DNA of 6,341 nt from Alphaproteobacteria bacterium (GCA_025996655.1 BNTO01000055.1:1-6341); one strand, 5' to 3'; positions 1-6,039 are shown, numbered from the stretch's first letter. Notes: generated by a model from the letters alone, not told the origin. Translations and numbers: made by a program.

Positions 1-462
1 TAAAGGGAAGAGTCCGGGCTGTTTCAAAGTATTTTAAAACGTTAGAAGAGGCTGTGAAGGTAAGTTGTTACAATATATCGGAGGAGATCGCAAAGATGCA
101 ATATTTTCAGGCCGCTTAGCTATAAAAGAAAAAGTCATGCCCGATTCCACCGTTTATACGGACAGTTTTAAAGCTTATCATGTCTTAGATGTATCAGAAT
201 TTAAGCATTATAGGGTGAATCATACACAATTCCTTGCGGATAAATACAATCCTATCAAGGAAATTGAAAATTTTTGGAACCAGGCCAAAAGGCATTTAAG
301 GATATTCCTAAGGAGCATTTTTACTTGTTTCTAAAAGAGTGTGAGGGACGGTTCAGCGTCGGCAATCCAAAGATGCTTTTAAAGGATTTAAAAAAGCTTC
401 TAAGAGAGTTATACAGAGAATCTCATGTGTTACTCAATAAAAAAGTGCCACGTATGCGGTGA
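1..462 (+). pseudogene. IS1595-family (ISXO2-like DDE) transposase, C-terminal remnant with frameshifts
   Basis: This is the decayed C-terminal part of a DDE transposase of the IS1595 group. The readable core lies in frame 2 from about 38 to 300. It contains VMPDSTVYTDSFKAY, whose Asp matches the second catalytic Asp of the ISXO2-like domain, then HYRVNHTQF, and then EIENFWNQAKRHLR, which matches the family block around IEGFWSxxKRG and keeps its Glu. The frame then breaks between about 291 and 303. The continuation IPKEHFYLFLKECEGRF is read in frame 1 from about 292, so a small deletion has removed the few residues normally found between KRHLR and IPKEH. Another break lies near 35-45: a piece resembling the family's VFGxxKR strand (GLFQSILKR, positions 16-42) is in frame 1, ahead of the frame 2 core. 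The end near the stop at 460-462 is not recognisable and overlaps the 3' end of the convergent nuoM. The 5' half, including the zinc ribbon and first Asp, is outside the window or lost. It cannot make a functional enzyme. Confidence 0.85.
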
Positions 463-1863
463 AAAAAACAGGAAGCCAAGAACAATAAGGGTAAAAGAGA
501 AAAGGGACGCAACGACGATATTTTCTCTTACTTTTGAAAATTGAAAAATCTGATGATTGCAAACAAGTTTTTTACAAAAATCACACCCCATGAAAAGAAA
601 TAAAAAAAGAGCTACAATGTAAACGGCTAAGGTAATGCCAGAGAAGGACGGGGCCATAAGGTGCCTTATCGCCAAAACATAACTTTTGAAACCGCAAGAC
701 GGAGGGAACCCTAAAAAGAAAAAGATAAAGAAAGACATGCAAAAAAAATAAAAAATGCGCTTGGAAGAGTTTTCAGAAGGAAGGGAAGGAACCTCACAAA
801 AAAGCGGAAAAAGAAAGAGGCAACTTGTAAGAAGAATATAATTCGTTAGAATCAACAAACTGGCAGACAACGCAAGGGCGGAAGGATTTAAAAAGGGGAT
901 AAGAAGGGGAGGAAGGATGAGGGGAATAACGCTGGGACGGAAAGGCTCTCCCTGGGGTTCGTTCCTTTTTTTCTGGCGCCAGGCGGCAAAACTTGCATTG
1001 AAAAGAAGACCAAAACTCAGCCCTATTTTTAGCGCTTCGGAAAGGGTGGGAGAAATCAAGGGATAAAGGCGAAAAACGTAAAAAACGCAACTTAAGAAAA
1101 AATAAACGTAAAACAAAAAAAGAATGTTTTTTTCCTTGCTTTCAAAAAAAGAATGAAAAATTCTGTGAAAAGGAAAAATGCCGAGGCGAAGGGTGAAAGC
1201 GCTGAGAAGAACGTATTTGATAAAGAAAGGAATGCGAAGAGCGTGGCGGGTTTCGTAGTGAATAACGTCAAAGATAGAGGAGCCCGCGTAGTAAGTGAAG
1301 GTCAAGATCACGCCTAAAAACGCAAGAGAACTAAAAAGGAGGGAGCTGAAATAAGGATTTTTTTTGAAAGTTTGAGAAGATTCCGCAAGATAAAACAACA
1401 CAAGAAAACTCAGAAAAGCCATCTCAGAAAAAATATAAAACAAAAGGATGTCTTGGGCACAAAAGCTGCAGAGAAGACCGGATTCGAAAAAAAAGAGCGC
1501 GATTAAGTGAAGGGGCTGTAGGGGAACAGAAGTTTCGAAAAGTAAGGGGATCGTAAGAGGAAAAGTAAGCGTAACAAGGAAGACGAGCCCCATCGTGAAA
1601 GCGTCTACTCCCACATAATAATGAAGGTTGTAGGGGGCGATCCATGCGTAATTTTCGGCAAACTGAACGCTGCTTTGCGTGATGTCGACTTGACTAAAAA
1701 TAAGGAGCGCTATAAAAAACGTGACCGTACTTATCCAAAGGGCGCAATTCTTAAGGTTTTGCGTGTTTTGGGAAGGGATTTTTAGAAGGAACAGTGTTCC
1801 TAAAATAGGCAAAAAAATGAGAATGGAAACAAGCGGAAGGTCTGTGTCGTCAAAGAAAAACAT
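430..1863 (-). CDS. nuoM: NuoM-like subunit of complex I (antiporter-like membrane protein), divergent
   Basis: A 477-residue polytopic membrane protein, slightly shorter than typical NuoM (about 500). NuoM is one of three antiporter-like subunits of the complex I membrane arm. Visible family blocks are YYVGVDAFT (residues 82-90, for the usual YHLGVDGIS), ALFFFESGLLCSFCAQDILLFY (122-143) and IFSEMAFLSF (144-153), where Glu147 sits at the conserved TM5 proton-channel Glu. AFTLRLGIFPFH (222-233) has Arg226 in place of the TM7 Lys. FLGFPPSCGFKSYVLAI (383-399) stands for the usual LPGTSGFVGEFLVL. The TM8 Lys position (LLKMGG in the family) appears to be Leu. The His-containing TM12 block is hard to recognise, leaving residues about 270-350 poorly matched. 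Phe is about 15% of residues (about 74 by hand count). ATG start at 1863, 8 nt after the nuoL stop, preceded by AGGTAGAGA. The stop at 430-432 lies inside the convergent transposase remnant, but the C-terminus has the length expected for the family. nuoN, which normally follows, is absent. Confidence 0.8.
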   Translation of the reverse strand: MFFFDDTDLPLVSILIFLPILGTLFLLKIPSQNTQNLKNCALWISTVTFFIALLIFSQVDITQSSVQFAENYAWIAPYNLHYYVGVDAFTMGLVFLVTLTFPLTIPLLFETSVPLQPLHLIALFFFESGLLCSFCAQDILLFYIFSEMAFLSFLVLFYLAESSQTFKKNPYFSSLLFSSLAFLGVILTFTYYAGSSIFDVIHYETRHALRIPFFIKYVLLSAFTLRLGIFPFHRIFHSFFESKEKNILFLFYVYFFLSCVFYVFRLYPLISPTLSEALKIGLSFGLLFNASFAAWRQKKRNEPQGEPFRPSVIPLILPPLLIPFLNPSALALSASLLILTNYILLTSCLFLFPLFCEVPSLPSENSSKRIFYFFCMSFFIFFFLGFPPSCGFKSYVLAIRHLMAPSFSGITLAVYIVALFLFLFMGCDFCKKLVCNHQIFQFSKVRENIVVASLFSFTLIVLGFLFFSPHTWHFFIE

Positions 1864-1871
1864 AGCAATCT

Positions 1872-3755
1872 CTACCTAAACTCTAAGAAAATAATCATAA
1901 GAACGAAATAGGAAAAAAGAAGGCCAAGCGCCAATAAAAGCACCGAAGATAATTTTTCGGGCGAACATTTTTCTAAAAAGTAGAAAATTTTGTTACGAAC
2001 AAAAAAAACTTTTCCCTCCAAGTTTTTGTCCAAGTTCGTAAAAAATATTGCTTTAAAATTCGTCCAAGAACTTCCCCAAGAATTTGCAGCAGTTTGAAAA
2101 GAAAAAAACGTTTTTTGCAGCGTGGCCCTCGCCTCCTTTTTTTCGCTCCTCCCTCCTTTTTCTCCTTGAAAAAAAGATATTTTTGGGGAGGGAAATTTTT
2201 TTAAACCAAAGAAAAAGGAATCCTTAGCGCGCTCGGCCAAATGCGTTTTCCTAACATAAAAATACGCGCCAAGACTCACGGAAAAGCTCAGCCCCCAAAT
2301 GAAAAGCTTTCCTATTTTTGTGTTTGATCCAACGACAAAATTCATTTTTTCGGGAAGATTGAATTGAAGAAAGATCGAAATCAAGCAGCCTACCAAAATA
2401 ATAAACAAAGAAATGCCGGGAGCTTCTTTGATGTGAGTAGCGACGTGTTCGTCCGAATGATTTTTCCCGGCAAACACAAGCAAAAACAGACGCGTGAAGG
2501 CAAAACATTCGGCCATGAAAAATAAGGCATACAAAAAAATGAGCGCAAAGCGTCCGGAGCTCCACAAAAAATCCAAAACAGGAGAGGCAAGTCCGCCATC
2601 AACAAAAAATAAAAACGAGAAAAAGGAAAGGTGAAGGATCGAAGCACAGGCAAAAGTAAGCGGCGTTTTTTTCTGAAGCCCGCCCATTTTTTCTAATTTT
2701 GTTTCGCCTGAGAAAATTTGGATAATGGCTCCTATTAAAAAAACAAGAGAAAAGCGCAGGAACAAATGAAACAAAAGGGCCCACTGCGCTAAGGATTGTA
2801 GGCCGAGGCCAATAAGAAACAAAAGAAAGCCCATGGTCCCCAGCGCTAAATAGTCGGGAATGTGGCGGATATCTTTAGTTCTTGCCGCACAAAGATTGAA
2901 ATAAATAAGCCCAACGCTCCCCACGGTTAAAAAAGCCAAGGCGTAAAAATCCGACATTTCGCTGTAGGGAAGAAGGCGAAAAAGAAGCAAAAGCCCCGAA
3001 GAAAGCATCAGAGAGTGATGCAAAAAAGCGTGGCTGGCCGAGGATGTCGTATCGGAAAGATCAAGAAACCAGCGGTAAAAAGGCCATTGGGCAGATTTAA
3101 TGAGAACGCCTAGGAAAAGAAGGCCTTGAGAAAGGGGCGAGAACATAGGATGAGTGCTTGTAGGTCCTTCCAAATCTGAAGGCAAAAAGTTCAAGAAAAG
3201 TGGCGTTTGGGCGATAAAAAAAACAAGAAACCCACCAAACAAACAAAAATCCGCCAAAAGTTGGATATAAAAAGAGGCGGGGATCGGGTCATCTTCCCAG
3301 TTTTTACGGGCATTAAAAAGAGAAAGAACGCTGCTAAGCGTGTAGCCTAAACACAGGGTAAAAAAATCTTGTGCTAAAAGAATAAGCGTCCCCGCCCCTA
3401 AAGCGCTGTAAAGAAGAAAAAGCGAACGTAGCACCTTTTCTTTTTTGGGAGCGAAGAGAACAAAAAGCGAAGAAAAAAAGGCGAGGAGCGCAAGACTAAG
3501 AAAAATAAGGGCGTTAAAAACATTGGGCTGCGCAAAACCTTGGGCGACGTCTGTTGCAAAATTCGCGCTCAATGTCAACAAGAGACTTACAGACAAAGGA
3601 AAAAAATTTGAAAATGTTCCAAAAAGAAGAACAAACGCGCCACCCCAGCTAAGAAAATAAAGGGAGCGCAACGTTTTGAGAGGCACACGCACCGAGAGAA
3701 GGAGGCTCCCCATCAAAAAACTTATGCTGAGCGTTGCAGCGTTTAAAAAAGTCAT
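1872..3755 (-). CDS. nuoL: NuoL-like subunit of complex I (antiporter-like membrane protein), divergent
   Basis: This 627-residue protein is the clearest family member in the operon and has about the normal NuoL length (around 610-650). NuoL is the distal antiporter-like subunit that ends in the long lateral helix along the membrane arm. Matches include AQDFFTLCLGYTLSSVLSL (128-146, for DNFFxLFVGWExVGLCSYL), VLIKSAQWPFYRWFLD (217-232, for GKSAQLPLHTWLPDA) with Lys220 kept, HAFLHHSLMLSSG (242-254) with His246 kept, LFHLFLRFSLVFLIGAII (328-345, for THAFFKALLFLGAGSVI) with Lys to Arg334, EKMGGLQKKTPLTF (355-368), and FAGKNHSDEHVATHIKEAP (428-446). The TM5 glutamate of the GWE block is Thr139. 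Residues about 505-560 form a Lys/Phe-rich hydrophilic stretch before the final TM helix (602-624). The ATG at 3755 overlaps the nuoK TGA by one base (TGATG), which indicates translational coupling. Assignment is firm at family level; pumping activity is uncertain. Confidence 0.88.
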   Translation of the reverse strand: MTFLNAATLSISFLMGSLLLSVRVPLKTLRSLYFLSWGGAFVLLFGTFSNFFPLSVSLLLTLSANFATDVAQGFAQPNVFNALIFLSLALLAFFSSLFVLFAPKKEKVLRSLFLLYSALGAGTLILLAQDFFTLCLGYTLSSVLSLFNARKNWEDDPIPASFYIQLLADFCLFGGFLVFFIAQTPLFLNFLPSDLEGPTSTHPMFSPLSQGLLFLGVLIKSAQWPFYRWFLDLSDTTSSASHAFLHHSLMLSSGLLLLFRLLPYSEMSDFYALAFLTVGSVGLIYFNLCAARTKDIRHIPDYLALGTMGFLLFLIGLGLQSLAQWALLFHLFLRFSLVFLIGAIIQIFSGETKLEKMGGLQKKTPLTFACASILHLSFFSFLFFVDGGLASPVLDFLWSSGRFALIFLYALFFMAECFAFTRLFLLVFAGKNHSDEHVATHIKEAPGISLFIILVGCLISIFLQFNLPEKMNFVVGSNTKIGKLFIWGLSFSVSLGAYFYVRKTHLAERAKDSFFFGLKKFPSPKISFFQGEKGGRSEKKEARATLQKTFFSFQTAANSWGSSWTNFKAIFFTNLDKNLEGKVFFVRNKIFYFLEKCSPEKLSSVLLLALGLLFSYFVLMIIFLEFR

Positions 3756-4069
3756 CAGGACTCGCTTTTCCTATAAGAAGCCCCGGATTCTTGGGAAGGC
3801 AAGGCGCGGGCTTGAAAGGAACTAACGCCCAAAATGAAATAACAAAGGGCATCGATCAGAATGCAAACGGCAAAATCGCTGCCAGAGGAATCTTTGTTGA
3901 AAAAAGAAACGCCAACAAAAAGAAGCGAGCTCGAGAAAATGCCGAAGGTCGCCCAAAAAAGGGAGAGAGTTTTGCGCTTTTCCATAATCGCCGCGGCGAA
4001 AAAACTTCCCAGCACAAGGAAGAAGACTGTTGCGACAAGAAAGCCAAAAACAACATTAAAAGGAATCAT
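3755..4069 (-). CDS. nuoK: NuoK-like small subunit of complex I, lacking both conserved glutamates
   Basis: A 104-residue protein with three hydrophobic segments (about 5-27, 35-56 and 66-84), matching the size (about 100) and topology of NuoK, the small subunit that carries part of the proton path between NuoH/NuoJ and the antiporter-like subunits. It starts MIPFNVVFGFL, as many NuoK proteins start MIPLxHxLxLA. It keeps the basic turn before TM2 (KRKTLSLF, 31-38, for RRNLLFML), the SSSLLFVG stretch (for NASALAFV) and the small-residue Gly81 of TM3. The family has a Glu in TM2 (GLEIMxNA) and another in TM3 (AAAEAxIGL). Aligned by the flanking blocks, these fall on Phe42 and Tyr77. The only acidic residue in a membrane helix is Asp73, one turn away. 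ATG start at 4069, 9 nt beyond the nuoJ stop; the stop overlaps the nuoL start. Identity rests on position between the J- and L-like genes plus these blocks. Confidence 0.72.
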   Translation of the reverse strand: MIPFNVVFGFLVATVFFLVLGSFFAAAIMEKRKTLSLFWATFGIFSSSLLFVGVSFFNKDSSGSDFAVCILIDALCYFILGVSSFQARALPSQESGASYRKSES

Positions 4070-4078
4070 GGGCGCGTT

Positions 4079-4600
4079 TCACTCCTCTTCTTCGCTATAG
4101 TGTTCTTGATTTTGCGAACTTTTTACACTACCCAAAAATGTTAAAAGAACGAGAATCACCCCCAGCGAAACAAGGAAGGGCTCCCTGAAGAGGAGTGTTG
4201 TTGAAGCCGAAAACATATTTTTAAACGCCTTGCCTAAAATGTCGGTGCGTTCTTTCACCAACAAAAAACCAAGAAGACAAGAAACGAGAAGAAGTCCGCC
4301 CAAGATAAACGTTCGCGCCTTTCGTTCTGCGGGGCCAAAAGAAGGTTCTTGCGCAACATCGCTCAAATGGGGGCTCTCTTTTTTGTTGAAAAAAACAAGA
4401 AAAACAAAACTCTGCACCGCCAACAACCCTAAAAAAAGACTGACAAAAAGGGCGTTACACGCAAGGATGAGGCCTTGAAGTTGTGTGAAAAGGATGAAAA
4501 GGGGAATTTTGGGATGGCGAGAGATAAGGGCAGCGGCAAAGTTAACAATAATATTGAAAAGCAAAAAGGAGAAAAAAAAGACTTCGTTAGGAATATCCAA
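4079..4600 (-). CDS. nuoJ: NuoJ-like subunit of complex I, divergent
   Basis: A 173-residue membrane protein with about five hydrophobic segments (near 6-26, 32-50, 52-71, 96-115 and 140-158), as in NuoJ (usually 165-205 residues). In the complex NuoJ sits beside NuoK and carries the flexible TM3 next to the E-channel. The best local resemblance is LFVSLFLGLLAVQSFVFLVFF (51-71), the position of the family's GAYFxGALEIIVYAGAIMVLFVFV helix, followed by a charged loop and two C-terminal helices. The Glu and Tyr of the EIIVYAGA block are not visible. The tail SSQNQEHYSEEEE is strongly acidic, and its last two Glu codons with the stop also supply the nuoK Shine-Dalgarno (GAGGAGTGA). The start is TTG at 4600, with AGGTG 4 nt upstream and overlapping the nuoI stop; I see no better in-frame start. 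Sequence similarity alone is weak; the assignment depends on order, length and topology. Confidence 0.62.
   Translation of the reverse strand: MDIPNEVFFFSFLLFNIIVNFAAALISRHPKIPLFILFTQLQGLILACNALFVSLFLGLLAVQSFVFLVFFNKKESPHLSDVAQEPSFGPAERKARTFILGGLLLVSCLLGFLLVKERTDILGKAFKNMFSASTTLLFREPFLVSLGVILVLLTFLGSVKSSQNQEHYSEEEE
4082..4087 (-). promoter_or_regulatory. Ribosome binding site of nuoK embedded in the last nuoJ codons
   Basis: GAGGAG on the minus strand is formed by the last two Glu codons of nuoJ, directly before its TGA. It lies 12 nt before the nuoK ATG (4069), slightly long but the best purine-rich site there. This is a candidate for coupling of nuoJ and nuoK translation. Confidence 0.4.
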
Positions 4601-4604
4601 AACG

Positions 4605-4610
4605 CACCTA
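4605..4610 (-). promoter_or_regulatory. Ribosome binding site deciding the TTG start of nuoJ
   Basis: TAGGTG on the minus strand. The first three bases are the nuoI stop TAG, and AGGTG lies 4 nt before the TTG at 4600. It supports the non-ATG start, since no in-frame ATG with a comparable site is nearby. Confidence 0.5.
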
Positions 4611-4934
4611 TTTTAAAAGTTGGATAAGATCCTCGCGTGATCTCCCACAAAAACTTTGCCTTGCCTGGGCAGCTCCATGCGGGCAGCCTGGACAGGCTAT
4701 ACATTTTGCCCTATCTAAATAAAAATGTCCCTCTTTTTCAAAAATGGCGTTAAATGGGCACGGCCTCTCTGACTCTTTCATGGCAGGAAAAGAGGGAAAC
4801 TGCAACGGTTTTTCTTCTAGCTCTTGCTCAACTTCAGCCCAAAAACGCTTTTGTTCTTTTTTTGCGTTTTTCGCGTATTTGTACGAGACCCACATGCCTC
4901 TTACAATGTTTTGAAAAGAGAACCAGCCTAACAT
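4608..4934 (-). CDS. nuoI: NuoI-like ferredoxin subunit, shortened, one [4Fe-4S] site retained
   Basis: A 108-residue soluble protein at the nuoI position. NuoI (usually 160-190 residues) is an 8Fe ferredoxin that links the peripheral arm to the quinone site. Here residues 8-20 (QNIVRGMWVSYKY) resemble the N-terminal amphipathic anchor, followed by a charged linker. RPCPFNAI (57-64) matches the CPxxAI end of the first ferredoxin motif; its CxxCxxC part is missing. YLDRAKCIACPGCPHGAA (72-89) matches the second motif, with Cys78, Cys81 and Cys84, but lacks its own distal Cys-Pro. SREDLIQLL at the end matches the family's TREELLxDKEKLL. In 8Fe ferredoxins each cluster uses CxxCxxC from one motif and the Cys-Pro cysteine of the other, so Cys59/78/81/84 could still bind one cluster (N6b-like) while the other (N6a) is lost. 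Cys96 is extra. ATG at 4934 with AAAGGG 5 nt upstream; the Shine-Dalgarno overlaps the nuoH TAA. Confidence 0.75.
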   Translation of the reverse strand: MLGWFSFQNIVRGMWVSYKYAKNAKKEQKRFWAEVEQELEEKPLQFPSFPAMKESERPCPFNAIFEKEGHFYLDRAKCIACPGCPHGAAQARQSFCGRSREDLIQLLK

Positions 4935-4939
4935 CTCAG

Positions 4940-4945
4940 CCCTTT
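4940..4945 (-). promoter_or_regulatory. Ribosome binding site of nuoI overlapping the nuoH stop
   Basis: AAAGGG on the minus strand, 5 nt before the nuoI ATG. It shares bases with the nuoH TAA (TAAAGGG), so ribosomes finishing nuoH are placed on the nuoI start. Confidence 0.55.
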
Positions 4946-5882
4946 AGTGTATAAAAAGAAGATACGCGCCTAAAACCAACGAAAAAGGAACGAGAGAGTG
5001 AAAAATAACGGCGCTATATTGCTTTGTTGAATACGTCGCCCAAAAAGGCAACGTGAGGAAAACCAAAAAGGCGAGGCCCATCGCCTTTCCTAAAATAAGT
5101 GCCATCGAGACGCTCCAAGCTATCGCATCGCTTTGCGAAAAATCACTTTCGGGATAAGAAACAAGATAAAGCACAAGCGCCGCCGAAAAAAGGAGTCCAA
5201 GCATCTGCGTCAGCTGAGAAAAAACTCCTTGATGAGACGTTATTTCTTCAAGTTCCTCTTGACCCCACGCATTTTTTTTGAGAGAGACCCGAAAGGGGCC
5301 AAGGTCATTCTGAGCGAACAGCGCAAAAACAGAAAAAACAAAAAGGCTTAAGCGAACAAAAAGATGTTGTGCCGAAAAAATATTCAGAGGAACGGCGAGG
5401 AAAAAAGCCCCCGCAAGAAAGATTTGGCTTGACACATAAAAAATAATTTTTTGATTCATCAAAATTAAAACAAGGGGCGAACGGCTCGACCATGTTTGAA
5501 TAAGCTTCAAAACAAAACGAAGTTGAAAGAGAAGAAAAAGGAAAAGCAACCGCAAAGAAGGCGGCATGTCAAAAGGGAAAAAAAGAAAAATCCATAACAT
5601 TAAAACAAGAAAAAAGTCAACGACATATACACTCGAAAAGAAAGGATTTTTTTTGCTCGCAAAGGCTGGGGCGGATATGTTGAAGCGACTTTTAATCTCA
5701 GCAACAAAGTATTCGACATCTTCTTTAAGCGTAAATTTTTTGGCCTTAGAATAGTAAACCCCAGCCATTTTTCTTTGCATCAAAAGACAAAAAAAAGAGC
5801 AAAAGACAAGAGTCCCACACGTCCCCAAGAAAATGATGAACCCCATCAAAGGATGCCTCAAACGCAAAAAACTCCTCAACAC
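4944..5882 (-). CDS. nuoH: NuoH-like subunit of complex I (quinone-module membrane protein), divergent
   Basis: A 312-residue polytopic protein close to the usual NuoH length (320-350). NuoH anchors the peripheral arm and forms the quinone tunnel entrance. After TM1, FFCLLMQRKMAG (30-41) matches the family's YLTLAERKVxG with Glu to Gln36. The following GPN-containing, glycine-rich loop is replaced by a shorter charged segment (YYSKAKKFTLKEDVEYF). Residues 190-228 (AQNDLGPFRVS then GQEELEEITSHQGVFSQL) sit where the family has AExNRxPFDLPEAExELVAGYxxEYSG; several acids remain, but PFD has become PFR. The C-terminus LPFWATYSTKQY then VPFSLVLGAYLL (278-308) matches PRYRYDQLMxLGWKVFLPLSL. The longest plausible start is GTG at 5882, without a clear Shine-Dalgarno. 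ATG at 5846 (Met13) has GAGG 9 nt upstream and may be the true start, giving 300 residues. The frame stays open upstream to the stop at 5982-5984. First gene of the operon; a hydrogenase-type homologue (HyfC/HycD) is less likely given the I-J-K-L-M genes downstream. Confidence 0.7.
   Translation of the reverse strand: MLRSFLRLRHPLMGFIIFLGTCGTLVFCSFFCLLMQRKMAGVYYSKAKKFTLKEDVEYFVAEIKSRFNISAPAFASKKNPFFSSVYVVDFFLVLMLWIFLFFPFDMPPSLRLLFLFLLFQLRFVLKLIQTWSSRSPLVLILMNQKIIFYVSSQIFLAGAFFLAVPLNIFSAQHLFVRLSLFVFSVFALFAQNDLGPFRVSLKKNAWGQEELEEITSHQGVFSQLTQMLGLLFSAALVLYLVSYPESDFSQSDAIAWSVSMALILGKAMGLAFLVFLTLPFWATYSTKQYSAVIFHSLVPFSLVLGAYLLFIH
5856..5859 (-). promoter_or_regulatory. Candidate Shine-Dalgarno for an internal nuoH start
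   Basis: On the minus strand GAGG lies 9 nt before an in-frame ATG (5846-5844), whereas the region before the upstream GTG (5882) reads TCCTTCCTCTAGAAGT and has no purine-rich site. This favours the ATG as the nuoH start, though the longer form would give TM1 a more typical N-terminal lead. Confidence 0.4.
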
Positions 5883-6033
5883 TTCTAGAGGAAGGACTTT
5901 TGAGAAAGGGTACCATAGTTTAAAAGCAAGGAAAAACGCAGGAAAAGGAATGAAATGAAGTTGAGGAAGAGATTGTGAAATTTATTTTTAGAAATGAAAA
6001 GTATTAAAGATCAAAAGAATAGGGCACAATATT

Positions 6034-6039
6034 ATTATA
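6034..6039 (-). promoter_or_regulatory. Candidate -10 box upstream of the nuo operon
   Basis: The minus strand carries a perfect TATAAT about 150 nt upstream of the GTG start of nuoH (about 190 nt from the ATG alternative). No good TTGACA-like element is present 16-18 nt further upstream (the matching hexamer is about AAGAGA), and the stretch is AT-rich enough for a chance match. It is a candidate only. The rest of 5883-6136 shows no gene and no convincing terminator. Confidence 0.25.

Noticed and set aside
794..1090. Minus-strand 98-codon open frame inside nuoM
   Set aside because: It is out of frame with a clearly recognisable NuoM, has no motif and is rich in Ser/Pro/Phe/Arg as expected for a frame shadow.
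2251..2784. Several minus-strand frames of 61-104 codons inside nuoL
   Set aside because: All overlap the well-supported NuoL frame (including the KMGGL and DEHV blocks) and show no family features.
3734..4144. Plus-strand open frame of 136 codons, Lys/Arg-rich
   Set aside because: It is the antisense of the nuoJ/nuoK/nuoL junction region. Its composition is what purine-rich antisense of Phe/Leu codons produces, and it has no recognisable motif.
4944..5882. Reading the operon as a formate hydrogenlyase, hydrogenase-4 or Mrp-type complex
   Set aside because: The order H-I-J-K-L-M, a NuoK-sized gene between J- and L-like genes, and the NuoL blocks (KSAQ, KMGGL, DEHVxxHxxE) fit complex I better. 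No hydrogenase large or small subunit is present.
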